64,000 nucleotides of DNA from Bradyrhizobium elkanii USDA 76 (lineage in GTDB: Bacteria > Pseudomonadota > Alphaproteobacteria > Rhizobiales > Xanthobacteraceae), in NCBI RefSeq assembly GCF_023278185.1, contig NZ_CP066356.1, forward strand, positions 1,418,001 through 1,482,000, given 5' to 3'. Below, in pieces: positions 44,701-55,541 of the stretch (its first letter is position 1; the number at the start of each line of letters is the position of its first letter). The position numbers and the translations under genes were made by a program. Under the pieces are notes generated by a model that ran no database searches, was not told the origin of the DNA, and saw only the letters and a program-made list of their open reading frames with translations.

Positions 44701-45723
44701 ATGTCATCCAGGATTCATTTTCTTTCTTCCGCCGCGGCGATCGCGGCGCTGTTCGCCGTTTCCGCGCCAGTGTTTGCCCAATCCGACGATTCCGATGCCG
44801 AAATGCGGATCGAGCGGCTCGAGAACCAGCTGCGGCAGCTGACCGGCCAGAACGAGGAACTGCAATACCGCAACCGTCAGCTCGAGGAGCGCTTGCGCCA
44901 GCTTGGCGGCCAGCCGCCCGGCCCTGGCGGACAGGCCCCAGCGGTGCAGCCCGGTGTTGCGGCGGTGCCGCCGGCGCAGCAACCGCAGACCTACCCGCAA
45001 GCGCAGCCGGGCTACGCCCAACCCCAGCCGCAGCAAGGATATGGCCGGCAGCCGCAGGGCGGCTATGACCAGCAGCAGATCGCGCCGATCGCGCAGGAGC
45101 CGGCGCCGGCGACCGCTTCCGGCCGCCGCGGTCGCGGCGATGCCTTCGATCCGACCCAGAACCCGAACGCCCCTGGCGCCCCGCGCGTGCTCGGTGGCGG
45201 CGGCCAGATGCCGGTGCAGAGCAATGCGGCGGTCGGTGCCCCCGGCGGCCGCGGGGCGGGCGAGCCGCTCGATCTCGGCAACACCAGCCCGCAGCGTGCC
45301 CCCGGCGCGAGTGCGGCCCTGACCACATTGCCGCCGTCGGCTACGCCGAAGGATGAGTTCGACCTCGGCATCGGCTACATGCAGCGCAAGGACTATGCGC
45401 TCGCCGAAGAGACGATGAAGAACTTTGCGGTGAAATATCCGAGCGATCCGCTGGTCGCGGACTCGCAATACTGGCTCGGCGAAAGCTATTTCCAGCGCCA
45501 GCAATATCGCGACGCTGCGGAAACCTTCCTCGGCGTGACCACCAAGTTCGACAAGTCCGCGAAGGCGCCCGACGCGTTGCTGCGGCTCGGCCAGTCGTTG
45601 GCGGCGCTGAAGGAAAAGGAAGCCGCATGCGCTGCGTTCGGCGAGATCTCGCGGAAGTACCCGCGCGCGTCCGGCGGGGTCAAGGCTGCGGTTGACCGCG
45701 AGCAGAAGCGCGTGAAGTGCTAA
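44701..45723 (+). CDS. cpoB: Tol-Pal associated periplasmic protein CpoB (YbgF)
   Basis: 340 residues from the ATG at 44701; the in-frame stretch back to 44512 contains the pal terminator region. A signal peptide (AAAIAALFAVSAPVFAQ) is followed by a coiled coil RIERLENQLRQLTGQNEELQYRNRQLEER (broken here only by reading), a Gln/Pro/Gly-rich linker, and TPR repeats FDLGIGYMQRKDYALAEETM, DSQYWLGESYFQRQQYRDAAE. It couples peptidoglycan synthesis to the Tol system in E. coli. Confidence 0.93.
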   Translation: MSSRIHFLSSAAAIAALFAVSAPVFAQSDDSDAEMRIERLENQLRQLTGQNEELQYRNRQLEERLRQLGGQPPGPGGQAPAVQPGVAAVPPAQQPQTYPQAQPGYAQPQPQQGYGRQPQGGYDQQQIAPIAQEPAPATASGRRGRGDAFDPTQNPNAPGAPRVLGGGGQMPVQSNAAVGAPGGRGAGEPLDLGNTSPQRAPGASAALTTLPPSATPKDEFDLGIGYMQRKDYALAEETMKNFAVKYPSDPLVADSQYWLGESYFQRQQYRDAAETFLGVTTKFDKSAKAPDALLRLGQSLAALKEKEAACAAFGEISRKYPRASGGVKAAVDREQKRVKC

Positions 45724-45775
45724 ACCAGATGCGGGAAGGCCGCTTCCGGCCTCTCCGCCAGCAGCTGGTTTTGCG

Positions 45776-46810
45776 ATGCCCGACGATCAATCCGCCATCC
45801 CGGCAAGGGACGCCAAGCGCCTGTTCGCAGGCCTTGCGGGCGCGCCGGCGATCCTGCTCGCGGTGTCCGGCGGTCCCGATTCAGTCGCGCTGATGTGGCT
45901 GGCCGCACGCTGGCGCCGCGCGCTCGCGCAGGGCCCGCGGCTGGTGGCGGTCACCGTCGATCACGGCCTGCGTCCTGAAGCGGCTCGCGAGGCGCGCGAC
46001 GTCAAGCGGCTGGCGCGAAGTCTCGACCTGCCGCATCACACGTTGCGCTGGACCGGACCAAAGCCTGGAACGGGCGTGCCGGCGGCCGCGCGCGCGGCCC
46101 GCTATCGCCTGCTCGCGCAGGCCGCACGCAAGCATGGCGCCACGCATATCTTGACCGCGCACACCCGTGACGATCAGGCCGAGACGCTGTTGATGCGGAT
46201 GCTGCGCGGCAGCGGCGTTGCGGGCCTCTCGGCAATGGCGCGCGAGACCGAGCGCGACGGCGTCTTGCTGACACGGCCGTTGCTCGACGTCTCCAAGGCG
46301 CAGCTGATCGCGACGCTGAAGAAGGCGCGCATCGGCTTTGCCGACGATCCGACCAACCGCGATCGATCCTTCACGCGTCCGCGGCTCCGTGCGCTGATGC
46401 CGATGCTGGCGGCGGAGGGCGGCGACACGCGGAACCTGGCGCGGCTTGCCGCAAGGATCGCGCGCGCCAACGCCGCCCTGGAACTGCTGGTCGACGGCGC
46501 CGAGCACTATCTTGCGTTGAAAAGCGAGGATAATTCCGGCGCGGGCTTCGACGCTGCGCTGTTCGCGGTGATGCCCGAGGAGATCCGCGTCCGTCTGCTC
46601 AAGCGCGCCATCGACCGCGTCGGACATGAGGGGCCGGCCGAACTCGGCAAGGTCGAAACCCTGCTCGCCGCGATGGACGAGGCCTTGGTCGGGACTTTGG
46701 GACAACGCGAATCCAAGCTGAAACAGACCCTTGCCGGAGCGGTCATCAGCGTCGCCGCTGGCCGTATCAGGATCGGCCCGGCGCCACCCCGCCGGGCGCG
46801 CTCCCGCTGA
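45776..46810 (+). CDS. tilS: tRNA(Ile)-lysidine synthase
   Basis: 344 residues. It modifies cytidine 34 of the tRNA-Ile that reads AUA. The N-terminal PP-loop is ILLAVSGGPDSVALMWLA. Further marks are VDHGLRPEAAREARDVKRLA, AARAARYRLLAQAARKHGA, ILTAHTRDDQAETLLMRMLRGSGVAGLSAM. Follows cpoB by 52 bp and precedes ftsH, the usual alphaproteobacterial order. Confidence 0.94.
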   Translation: MPDDQSAIPARDAKRLFAGLAGAPAILLAVSGGPDSVALMWLAARWRRALAQGPRLVAVTVDHGLRPEAAREARDVKRLARSLDLPHHTLRWTGPKPGTGVPAAARAARYRLLAQAARKHGATHILTAHTRDDQAETLLMRMLRGSGVAGLSAMARETERDGVLLTRPLLDVSKAQLIATLKKARIGFADDPTNRDRSFTRPRLRALMPMLAAEGGDTRNLARLAARIARANAALELLVDGAEHYLALKSEDNSGAGFDAALFAVMPEEIRVRLLKRAIDRVGHEGPAELGKVETLLAAMDEALVGTLGQRESKLKQTLAGAVISVAAGRIRIGPAPPRRARSR

Positions 46811-47069
46811 GCCGGGTTCGATTGTTTCAATCGCTGTCATAATCCGGCAAGGAGGCTTAACCACCCCGGAAAAACACCGGATTCAGCGCCATTTTTTGAC
46901 CGGGAATCGCGCTAGGATGCGGTAAATAGTCGTGCGTGGTTCCCTTGGCATCGACCCCAGCGGCACCTAGATTGTAAGGCATCGACGGGATGGATTCCCT
47001 GGGGATTCCCACAGAGCCTGCCCAAGGATTAGAGAGAGGCCGCGATCCGCGCGACCACGAAGGAAGACC

Positions 47070-48992
<1,923 letters not shown>

Positions 48993-49004
48993 GCCTCGCC
49001 CGCC

Positions 49005-49418
49005 ATGGCCGGCAGGTCCGGCAAACCAGTTGTGCAAAAGCTCGGCCTCAAGCCGGGCTTTTGTATTTTTGTCGACGGACTGTCCGTTCCCTACGACGAT
49101 GTTGTCGGCGAACTGCCCGCCGATGTGCTGGTGGCGAAGATCGCACGGGCACCGCTCGATGCCGTGCACCTGTTCACCGCCAAGGCCGAGGGGCTTGCGG
49201 CCAAGCTGCGGTGTTACCGTCAGGCGATCGCCCCTGACGGCATGATCTGGGTGTCGTGGCCGAAGGCAAGTTCGGTCGTCGCGACCGACCTTACGGAGAG
49301 ACAGGTCCGCGAAACCGGGCTCGCGAACGGCCTCGTCGACGTCAAGGTCTGTGCGGTCGATGACGTCTGGTCGGGACTGAAATTCGTGATCCCGGTCAAG
49401 GACCGCGGCAAGCGCTGA
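49005..49418 (+). CDS. DUF3052 family protein
   Basis: 137 residues from the ATG at 49005, 12 bp after ftsH; no strong Shine-Dalgarno is visible. The opening V-V-Q-K-L-G-L-K-P-G-F-C matches DUF3052, as do APLDAVHLFTAKAEGLAAKL and APDGMIWVSWPKASS, and LVDVKVCAVDDVWSGLKFVIP. The family has a small SAM-dependent methyltransferase-like outline but no assigned function. The codons for K-L-G-L-K-P-G-F form a terminator-like hairpin (49037-49070). Likely co-transcribed with ftsH at a reduced level. Confidence 0.8.
   Translation: MAGRSGKPVVQKLGLKPGFCIFVDGLSVPYDDVVGELPADVLVAKIARAPLDAVHLFTAKAEGLAAKLRCYRQAIAPDGMIWVSWPKASSVVATDLTERQVRETGLANGLVDVKVCAVDDVWSGLKFVIPVKDRGKR
49037..49070 (+). terminator. terminator-like hairpin after ftsH, inside the DUF3052 coding sequence
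   Basis: A 10-bp stem (49037-49046 with 49052-49061, one T-G wobble, loop CTCAA) is followed by TTGTATTTTTG. It lies 45 bp after the ftsH stop, where a terminator is expected, yet the same bases encode the conserved K-L-G-L-K-P-G motif. Confidence 0.55.
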
Positions 49419-49538
49419 GATCGCGCCTTTCGAATATCCTTGGCTCCCGCTGCGGCGCCGTGGCATCCTCGCGACAAGCCGTCAAACGGCACGGCCGCGT
49501 TGTCTGAGGGCGCGGCAAGAAAAGGGGAGGGGAGGCCG

Positions 49539-50738
49539 ATGCGCAAGGCATTCGGCGCGCTTGGCGCCATTTCGTTCCTGCTGCTGCCCACGTCCTCCAG
49601 CGCCGCCGAGATGCGCGGCGTCACATCAACCGAAATCAGGATCGGCCAGACCATGCCCTATAGCGGGCCGGTGTCGGCGTTCGGCGCACTCGGCAAGGGC
49701 GAAGCCGGCTATTTCAGGATGCTGAACGAGCGCGGCGGCATCAATGGCCGCAAGATCAACTTCATCTCGCTGGACGATTCCTACGCGCCGCCGAAGACGG
49801 TGGAGCAGACGCGCCGCCTCGTCGAGAGCGACGAGGTCGCGCTGATCTTCTCCTCGATCGGCACCGCGCACAACACCGCGATCGCAAAGTACCTGCAGGG
49901 CAAGAACATCCCGCAGCTGTTCCTGGCCTCCGGCGCCTCGAAATTCGGCGACATCGCGCAATTCCCGCAGGCGACGATGGGCGTGCAGGCGCCGTTCCGC
50001 TACGAGGCACGGCTGTATGCGCGTTATGCGCTGGCGAAGAATCCGAATGCTAGGTTCGCCGTCATCTCGCAGAACGACGACTACGGCCGCGACTATCTCG
50101 CGGGCCTCAAGGACGTCCTCGGCGAGAAGTATGAGTCTCTGGTTACCGTTGCGACCTATGAGATCACGGACCCGACGATCGACTCCCAGATCGTCAAGCT
50201 GAAGGCCACCAATGCCGACGTCTTGGTGATCGCGGCGACGCCGAAATTCGCGGCGCAGTCGATCCGCAAGGCCTTTGAGATCGGCTGGCGGCCGATGACC
50301 TTCCTGTCCAACACCGCGGTGTGGATCTCGACCGTGATGCAGCCGGCCGGCCTCGAAGCCGGCACCGGCATCATCTCCACGGCCTATGTGAAGGACCCGG
50401 ACGATCCGGCCTGGAGCGACGATCCGGGCATGAAGGGCTGGCGCGAGTTCATGACCAGATACGTGCCCGAAGGCGACCAGCACGACACCAATTACGTCAA
50501 CGCCTACAACAGCGCGATGGCGCTGGAGGCGGTGCTGAAAGCCTGCGGCGACGATCTCTCGACCGAGAACATCCTGCGTCAGGCATTCGCGATCAAGGGC
50601 CTGGAATTGCCGATGCTGCTGCCGGGCATCAAGGTCAACACCTCACCGGCCGACCACGTGCCGGTCGATCAGATGCAACTGATGCGCTTCAACGGCAAGA
50701 CCTGGGATCGCTTCGGCGAGCTCCAGACCGGGAATTGA
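49539..50738 (+). CDS. ABC transporter substrate-binding protein (branched-chain amino acid type)
   Basis: 399 residues from the ATG at 49539, with GGGGAGGGGAGG upstream. A signal peptide ends at SSSAAEM. The mature protein is a two-lobe periplasmic binding protein of the LivJ/Peripla_BP_6 family: VTSTEIRIGQTMPYSGPVSAFG, KGEAGYFRMLNERGGINGRKI, FSSIGTAHNTAIAKYLQ and DYGRDYLAGLKDVLG. No permease or ATPase genes adjoin, so it either serves a transporter elsewhere or is a sensor-type orphan. Confidence 0.9.
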   Translation: MRKAFGALGAISFLLLPTSSSAAEMRGVTSTEIRIGQTMPYSGPVSAFGALGKGEAGYFRMLNERGGINGRKINFISLDDSYAPPKTVEQTRRLVESDEVALIFSSIGTAHNTAIAKYLQGKNIPQLFLASGASKFGDIAQFPQATMGVQAPFRYEARLYARYALAKNPNARFAVISQNDDYGRDYLAGLKDVLGEKYESLVTVATYEITDPTIDSQIVKLKATNADVLVIAATPKFAAQSIRKAFEIGWRPMTFLSNTAVWISTVMQPAGLEAGTGIISTAYVKDPDDPAWSDDPGMKGWREFMTRYVPEGDQHDTNYVNAYNSAMALEAVLKACGDDLSTENILRQAFAIKGLELPMLLPGIKVNTSPADHVPVDQMQLMRFNGKTWDRFGELQTGN

Positions 50739-50785
50739 GGACGGGGCTGATCGCGGTTGAACTGTGAGCGCCGGGGATCAAACCC

Positions 50786-50909
50786 GTCATCCTGAGGAGC
50801 CGCGCAGCGGCGTCTCGAAGGATCGACGGCCCGACTGGTGGCCGATTCATCCTTCGAGGCTCGCCCAGCGGCGCAATTGCGCCGCAAGGCTCGCACCTCA
50901 GGATGACGG
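50786..50909. repeat. intergenic palindromic repeat, family GTCATCC...GATGAC, copy 3
   Basis: GTCATCCTGAGGAGCCGCGC to its inverted end CCTCAGGATGAC, with GTCTCGAAGGATCGACGG and CATCCTTCGAGGC arms. Same family as 28873-28999 and 30370-30470. Confidence 0.8.
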
Positions 50910-50944
50910 GACGACGATGCGATTTTGGGCTTATGCAGCGTCGG

Positions 50945-52444
50945 TTAGTTCGTGCTCTGACCCGCCGCCGCGCCGGCCTTGGTCTCGTCCGAGCGCACAT
51001 GGATCACGGCGATGTCGTCCTTGTACAGCCGCTTCCAGCCCTTCAGATGATCCAGTGCGTTGCCGGCCGGCGAGTCCGAGCTCAGCAGCGTGGCATCGAT
51101 CCGGTATTTGTCGAGCAGGCCCAGCAGCTGGCCGACGTCGCGGGCATCGAGCGCATCGTAATAGTCGAGCACGAATTGCTCGCCATAGAGCTCGGCGCGG
51201 CCGTCGATGAACACCTTCATGTCGCGGCTCACCATGTAGCCGCCGAACGGCGCCGTGCTGAACACGCGCTGCGCCTTGTGCTGCTGCAGCACATCGACCG
51301 CGGCAACGGGCGAGAACATCGGCAGGAATTTGAACTGATGCTGCGCGACGAACATCGCCGTCGTCACCCACGCGCCGATCACCATCGCGATCACAGCCAG
51401 CATCGTGACGACGGGGAATGCGCGCGTTTCTCCGAAGCGGGCGGCGGCGGCGCCTGTGGTTGCCCATTGCTCGGCGATCGGCTTGGCGAGCACCAGCGGT
51501 GCGATGAACGCGAACACCTCGATGTTGCGGACATGGCTCAGCGCCATCCAGATCAGCCCGAGCAGCAGCAGGATCCGCGGCACCGACAGCGTCAGCCTGC
51601 GATAGCAGATCAGGCCGATCAGGCCGAGCAGCGTGGCTTCGAAGAAGCTGGGCTTGCTGAAATCCGCCGGCTTCCATTCCCCGATCAGCGTCAGCAACTT
51701 GCCGAGGCTGAGGATCTTGGTCGCGCCCAGCAGGCTATTCCAGCCATAGGGCGTCACGCAGCTCGCGGCCAGTGCCGCGAGGCCGAACAGGCCCCATCGC
51801 ACGACAAGCTGACGGCGGCGGCCGGGCCCCGCATTCCACACGGCCTCCAGTCCGATCGGTCCGATCAGCGCCAGGCCGAGAACGAAGCCGCCGTGCAGAT
51901 TGGCCCACAGCGTCATCAGCGGCAGCAGCCACCATGACGGTGAGGTGCGGCGATCCGCGGCCGCGAGCAGGCCGCCGATGAACGCCAGCAGCACCGGCAG
52001 CGCCAGCACATGCGGCCGCGCCAGAAAATGGATCGTCGACAACAGCAGCGCCAGCGCCGCGATCAGGAGCGCGCGGGCCGGATCGAAATACGGGCTCAAC
52101 AGATGCAGGAAGATCGCGACCGTCGCGCCGATCGCCATCGACGACAGGATCACCGGTCCGGCCCAATCGCCGCCGTAGACGAGCGCGTACATCACCTGCG
52201 ACAGCCACGAGCTCGAGATCCAGGGCTCGCCGAAACGGGTGAACGAGAACACGTCCGATGTCGGCATCGCGCCGTGTTCGAGAATCCATTGTCCGACCCT
52301 GATCTGCCACATCGTGTCGGAATCGCGCAGCAGGATTTCGCCGGCCGAGAGATAAAACAGATAGGCGCCCACGGCGGCGCACAGCGGCACCAGTCCTCGC
52401 GCCGCGCTACGGCTGCTCACGCTGCTGGTGATGGAGAGTGACAT
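50945..52444 (-). CDS. polytopic membrane protein, possibly GT-C-like
   Basis: 499 residues from the ATG at 52444 (MSLSITSSVSSRS); a start at 52471 would add nine. About eleven membrane segments. The first periplasmic loop has LLRDSDTMWQIRVGQWILEHGAMPTSDVFSFT (abridged), reminiscent of GT-C glycosyltransferases where an early acidic loop holds the active site. The soluble C-terminal region contains FSTAPFGGYMVSRDMKVFIDGRAELYG. I do not know the substrate and call it only a candidate glycosyltransferase. It stands alone. Confidence 0.8.
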   Translation of the reverse strand: MSLSITSSVSSRSAARGLVPLCAAVGAYLFYLSAGEILLRDSDTMWQIRVGQWILEHGAMPTSDVFSFTRFGEPWISSSWLSQVMYALVYGGDWAGPVILSSMAIGATVAIFLHLLSPYFDPARALLIAALALLLSTIHFLARPHVLALPVLLAFIGGLLAAADRRTSPSWWLLPLMTLWANLHGGFVLGLALIGPIGLEAVWNAGPGRRRQLVVRWGLFGLAALAASCVTPYGWNSLLGATKILSLGKLLTLIGEWKPADFSKPSFFEATLLGLIGLICYRRLTLSVPRILLLLGLIWMALSHVRNIEVFAFIAPLVLAKPIAEQWATTGAAAARFGETRAFPVVTMLAVIAMVIGAWVTTAMFVAQHQFKFLPMFSPVAAVDVLQQHKAQRVFSTAPFGGYMVSRDMKVFIDGRAELYGEQFVLDYYDALDARDVGQLLGLLDKYRIDATLLSSDSPAGNALDHLKGWKRLYKDDIAVIHVRSDETKAGAAAGQSTN

Positions 52445-52836
52445 GCGCTTTCTTGCTTGTTGCCGGGGCATCCAGAGCCAACGCCACGCGTGACGCCAGC
52501 GCGCACTCGACCACGGCTTCCGATAAATTCGGGTAAATGCCGCAGCGATATCGCGCGCATGCGCAAGATCGGATGTCTCGATTTCGAGCGATCACCTTAG
52601 CCGGCGATTTACCATCGCGGTCCTGATCCGGTTCGGGAGGCGGCCGGAGCGCCGCCGGCTCAATCAGAGGTGGTACCAGAGGTTGCAAAAAATCCTTACA
52701 ATTCCAGCTTGTCATTCAGTCTGAATAGTTGTTCACTTCTTCAGACGATTGCGGGATCAATCGTTCAAAACGTTGAAGACTCGTGTGTTCTGCCGGTGGG
52801 CGCCGGCCGGGGCGCACGGCGGGGGGACGGAACGCC
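52445..52836. other. divergent promoter region between the membrane protein and TetR gene
   Basis: 392 bp without a supported gene. It has an AT-richer part at about 52680-52770. The perfect 13-bp dyad ATTCAG-T-CTGAAT at 52714-52726 is a candidate operator of the TetR protein. A leftward frame (52407-52715) exists but has no protein-like features. Confidence 0.45.
52714..52726. promoter_or_regulatory. 13-bp dyad, candidate TetR operator
   Basis: ATTCAG-T-CTGAAT is a perfect palindrome 111 bp upstream of the tetR ATG at 52837. TetR proteins often repress their own promoter through such dyads. This is inference from position. Confidence 0.3.
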
Positions 52837-53511
52837 ATGGTTTACCGGCGAACTCATCAGGTCGTGAAACGGCTGGCCGCGCGGCGCAGCGCCATCCTGT
52901 CGGCTGCGCGGGACGCGGCGGCGGCGGGCGGCATGGCGGCGGTCCAGATCGCACCCGTCGCGGTGCGGGCCAATGTCGCCGCCGGAACGGTCTACCGCTA
53001 TTTTCCGTCGAAGGCCGAGTTGATCTCGGAACTGATCACGGAAGTCTCGCGCGACGAGCTCACGGCGATCCGGCGCGCCGCCGATGCCGCGCCAGGGCCG
53101 TCATCGGCGCTCGCCGCCGCGGTGACGACGATTGCGGTTCACGTGCTGTCGCAACGCAAGCTCGCCTGGGGCATTTTAGCCGAGCCGGTCGACGTCGACG
53201 TCACCGCCTCGCGCCTTGCCAGCCGCCGCGATATTTCCGGCGAGCTGGCCATGCGCATCGATGCCGCCGTGCGCGCCGGCCATCTGCCGGCGCAGGATAC
53301 GGCGCTGGCCGCCACCGCCTTGCTCGGCGCGCTGCACGAGGCGCTGGTCGGCCCGCTGGCGCCGGCCAATCTCGACGATCCGATCAAGCTGCGTGACGCG
53401 GTGCAGACCGTGACGCTGCTCGCGCTGCGCGCGGTCGGTGTGATGGACGCACGCGCGCGTGGCCTCGTGGTGCAGGCAACGACTCCGGCCAAGGCGCTGG
53501 TCGGCGCCTGA
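52837..53511 (+). CDS. TetR family transcriptional regulator
   Basis: 224 residues from the ATG at 52837, with GGGGGGACGG upstream. The helix-turn-helix reads AILSAARDAAAAGGMAAVQIAPVAVRANVAAGTVYRYFPSKAELI over residues 18-62 (broken here for reading). The ligand domain contains RKLAWGILAEPVDVDVTASRLASRR. The osmC gene follows after 93 bp and may be in the same unit. Confidence 0.85.
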   Translation: MVYRRTHQVVKRLAARRSAILSAARDAAAAGGMAAVQIAPVAVRANVAAGTVYRYFPSKAELISELITEVSRDELTAIRRAADAAPGPSSALAAAVTTIAVHVLSQRKLAWGILAEPVDVDVTASRLASRRDISGELAMRIDAAVRAGHLPAQDTALAATALLGALHEALVGPLAPANLDDPIKLRDAVQTVTLLALRAVGVMDARARGLVVQATTPAKALVGA

Positions 53512-53604
53512 GGCCAAGGTGAGGTCAAGGCGCGCGAAGAACACTTCTGTCGCAATGGCGTTGTAGGTTTCGGGGCTGGGCTCAACCACCTCACGGAGCA
53601 ACCC

Positions 53605-54033
53605 ATGACGACGACCCATGGCTCGGCCAAATGGCAGGGCGGCATCAAGGACGGCAAGGGCGCGATCTCGACCAAGAGCGGCGCGCTCTCGGATTACCCC
53701 TACGGCTTCGCCAGCCGCTTCGAGGGCAAACCGGGTTCGAACCCGGAGGAGCTGATCGGCGCGGCGCATGCCGCCTGCTTCACGATGGCGCTGTCGCTGA
53801 TCCTGGGCGAAGCCAAGCTCACGGCGGAGCATATGGAGACCAAGGCCGATGTGACCCTGGAGAAGGTCGCCGACGGCTTTGCCATCACCGCGGTGCACTT
53901 GACGCTGTCGGCGAAGATCCCGGGCGCCGACAACGCGACGTTCCAGGAACTGGCCGGCAAGGCGAAGGCCGGATGTCCGGTGTCGAAGCTGCTCAACACC
54001 AAGATCACGCTCGACGCGTCGTTGCAGGGCTGA
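53605..54033 (+). CDS. OsmC/Ohr family peroxiredoxin-like protein
   Basis: 142 residues, typical OsmC length. Marks are GSAKWQGGIKDGKGAISTKSG, SNPEELIGAAHAACFTMALS with the first redox cysteine, and GKAKAGCPVSKLLNT with the second cysteine. OsmC proteins reduce organic hydroperoxides. It follows a TetR gene, not a MarR-type OhrR. It converges on pyk. Confidence 0.92.
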   Translation: MTTTHGSAKWQGGIKDGKGAISTKSGALSDYPYGFASRFEGKPGSNPEELIGAAHAACFTMALSLILGEAKLTAEHMETKADVTLEKVADGFAITAVHLTLSAKIPGADNATFQELAGKAKAGCPVSKLLNTKITLDASLQG

Positions 54034-54104
54034 TCGCCGCGCGATGGGTTCGCGCGTTTTCGAGCGAAGTGGGCACGCGTGAAGAAGACGCGTCAAACAG
54101 GAAT

Positions 54105-55541
54105 CTAGAGCTGCGCGTCGCCCCTCGGGCCGACCGAGGCGATGCGCAGCATGTTGGTGGTGCCGGGCGCGCGCAGCGGCACGCCGGCAACGATGATGAC
54201 GCGCTGGCCGGCCTTGGCAAAACCGTCGCGGAACGCAATCGAGCCGGCGCGGTCGACCATGTCGTCGAGATCGTGCGCGTCCTCGGCGACCACGCAGTGC
54301 ACGCCCCACACCACCGACAGCTTTCGGCCGGTGACGAGGTTCGGCGTGATCGCAACCACCGGCACCTTCGGGCGCTCGCGCGCCACTCGGATCGCGGTCG
54401 AGCCTGACGACGTCCAGCAGATGATCGCCGACAGGTCGAGCGTCTCGGCGATCTGCCGCGCGGCGTCGGCAATGGCGTCACCCACCGTCGCTTCAGGATC
54501 GACGCGCTGCGCGTTGATCACGTTGCGATAGGTCGGGTCGCGCTCCACTTCCTCGCCGATGCGGTTCATGGTCGAGACCGCCTCCACCGGGAATTTGCCG
54601 GCGGCGGATTCCGCCGACAGCATGATGGCGTCGGCGCCTTCGTAGACGGCGGTGGCGACGTCGGAGACTTCGGCGCGCGTCGGCACCGGCGCCTGGATCA
54701 TCGATTCCAGCATCTGGGTCGCGACCACCACCGGCCTGCCGGCGCGGCGCGCCATCCGGATCATCTGCTTCTGCAGGCTCGGCACCCGCTCCAGCGGCAG
54801 TTCGACGCCGAGATCGCCGCGGGCCACCATCAGCGCGTCCGATGCTTCGATGATGTCGGCGAGACGGTCGATCGCCTGCGGCTTCTCGATCTTGGCCATC
54901 ACGGCGGCGCGGCCGCGGATCATCTTCTTGGCCTCGATCACGTCCTCGGCGCGCTGCACGAAGGACAGCGCGACCCAGTCGATCCCCTCCGGCAGCGCGG
55001 CTTCCAGGTCGGCGCGGTCCTTTGCGGTCATCGCCGACACCGGCAGATCGGTATCGGGCAGGCTGACGCCCTTGCGGTCCGACATCTTGCCGCCGATCAC
55101 GACGCGCGTGACCGCGCGCTCGGGCGAGGTTTCCTCGGCGATCAGCCGCACCTTGCCGTCGTCGAGCAACAGCGCATGGCCCGGGCGGAGCGCGGCAAGG
55201 ATCTCCGGATGCGGAAGCTGGACGCGGCTGTTGTCGCCCGGCGTCTTGTCGGAATCCAGAATGAAGCTCTGGCCGTTCTTGAGCTGGGTCGCGCCTTCCG
55301 CGAACGCGCCAACCCGCAGCTTCGGTCCTTGCAGGTCGACCAGGATGCCGATCGGCCGGCCGTAGCTCGATTCGACATTGCGGATGGTCTTGACCAGCTC
55401 CCGCATCTTGTCATGCGGGGTATGGCTCATGTTGATGCGGAAGACGTCGGCGCCCGCCTCGAACAGCTTGCGGATCATCGCGCTGTCTGAGGAGGCCGGG
55501 CCGAGTGTTGCGAGGATCTTGATTCGACGCAGTCGTCTCAT
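54105..55541 (-). CDS. pyk: pyruvate kinase
   Basis: 478 residues from the ATG at 55541. It makes pyruvate and ATP from phosphoenolpyruvate and ADP. Visible marks are KILATLGPASSD, VFRINMSHTPHDKM, DLQGPKLRVG, the active-site lysine region VMAKIEKPQAI with MVARGDLGVELP, and VATQMLESMIQAPVPTRAEVSDVATAVYEGADAIMLSAESA across the ADP/metal site. Its ATG overlaps the stop of the upstream DUF1036 gene (ATGA), so the two are co-translated. Confidence 0.96.
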   Translation of the reverse strand: MRRLRRIKILATLGPASSDSAMIRKLFEAGADVFRINMSHTPHDKMRELVKTIRNVESSYGRPIGILVDLQGPKLRVGAFAEGATQLKNGQSFILDSDKTPGDNSRVQLPHPEILAALRPGHALLLDDGKVRLIAEETSPERAVTRVVIGGKMSDRKGVSLPDTDLPVSAMTAKDRADLEAALPEGIDWVALSFVQRAEDVIEAKKMIRGRAAVMAKIEKPQAIDRLADIIEASDALMVARGDLGVELPLERVPSLQKQMIRMARRAGRPVVVATQMLESMIQAPVPTRAEVSDVATAVYEGADAIMLSAESAAGKFPVEAVSTMNRIGEEVERDPTYRNVINAQRVDPEATVGDAIADAARQIAETLDLSAIICWTSSGSTAIRVARERPKVPVVAITPNLVTGRKLSVVWGVHCVVAEDAHDLDDMVDRAGSIAFRDGFAKAGQRVIIVAGVPLRAPGTTNMLRIASVGPRGDAQL

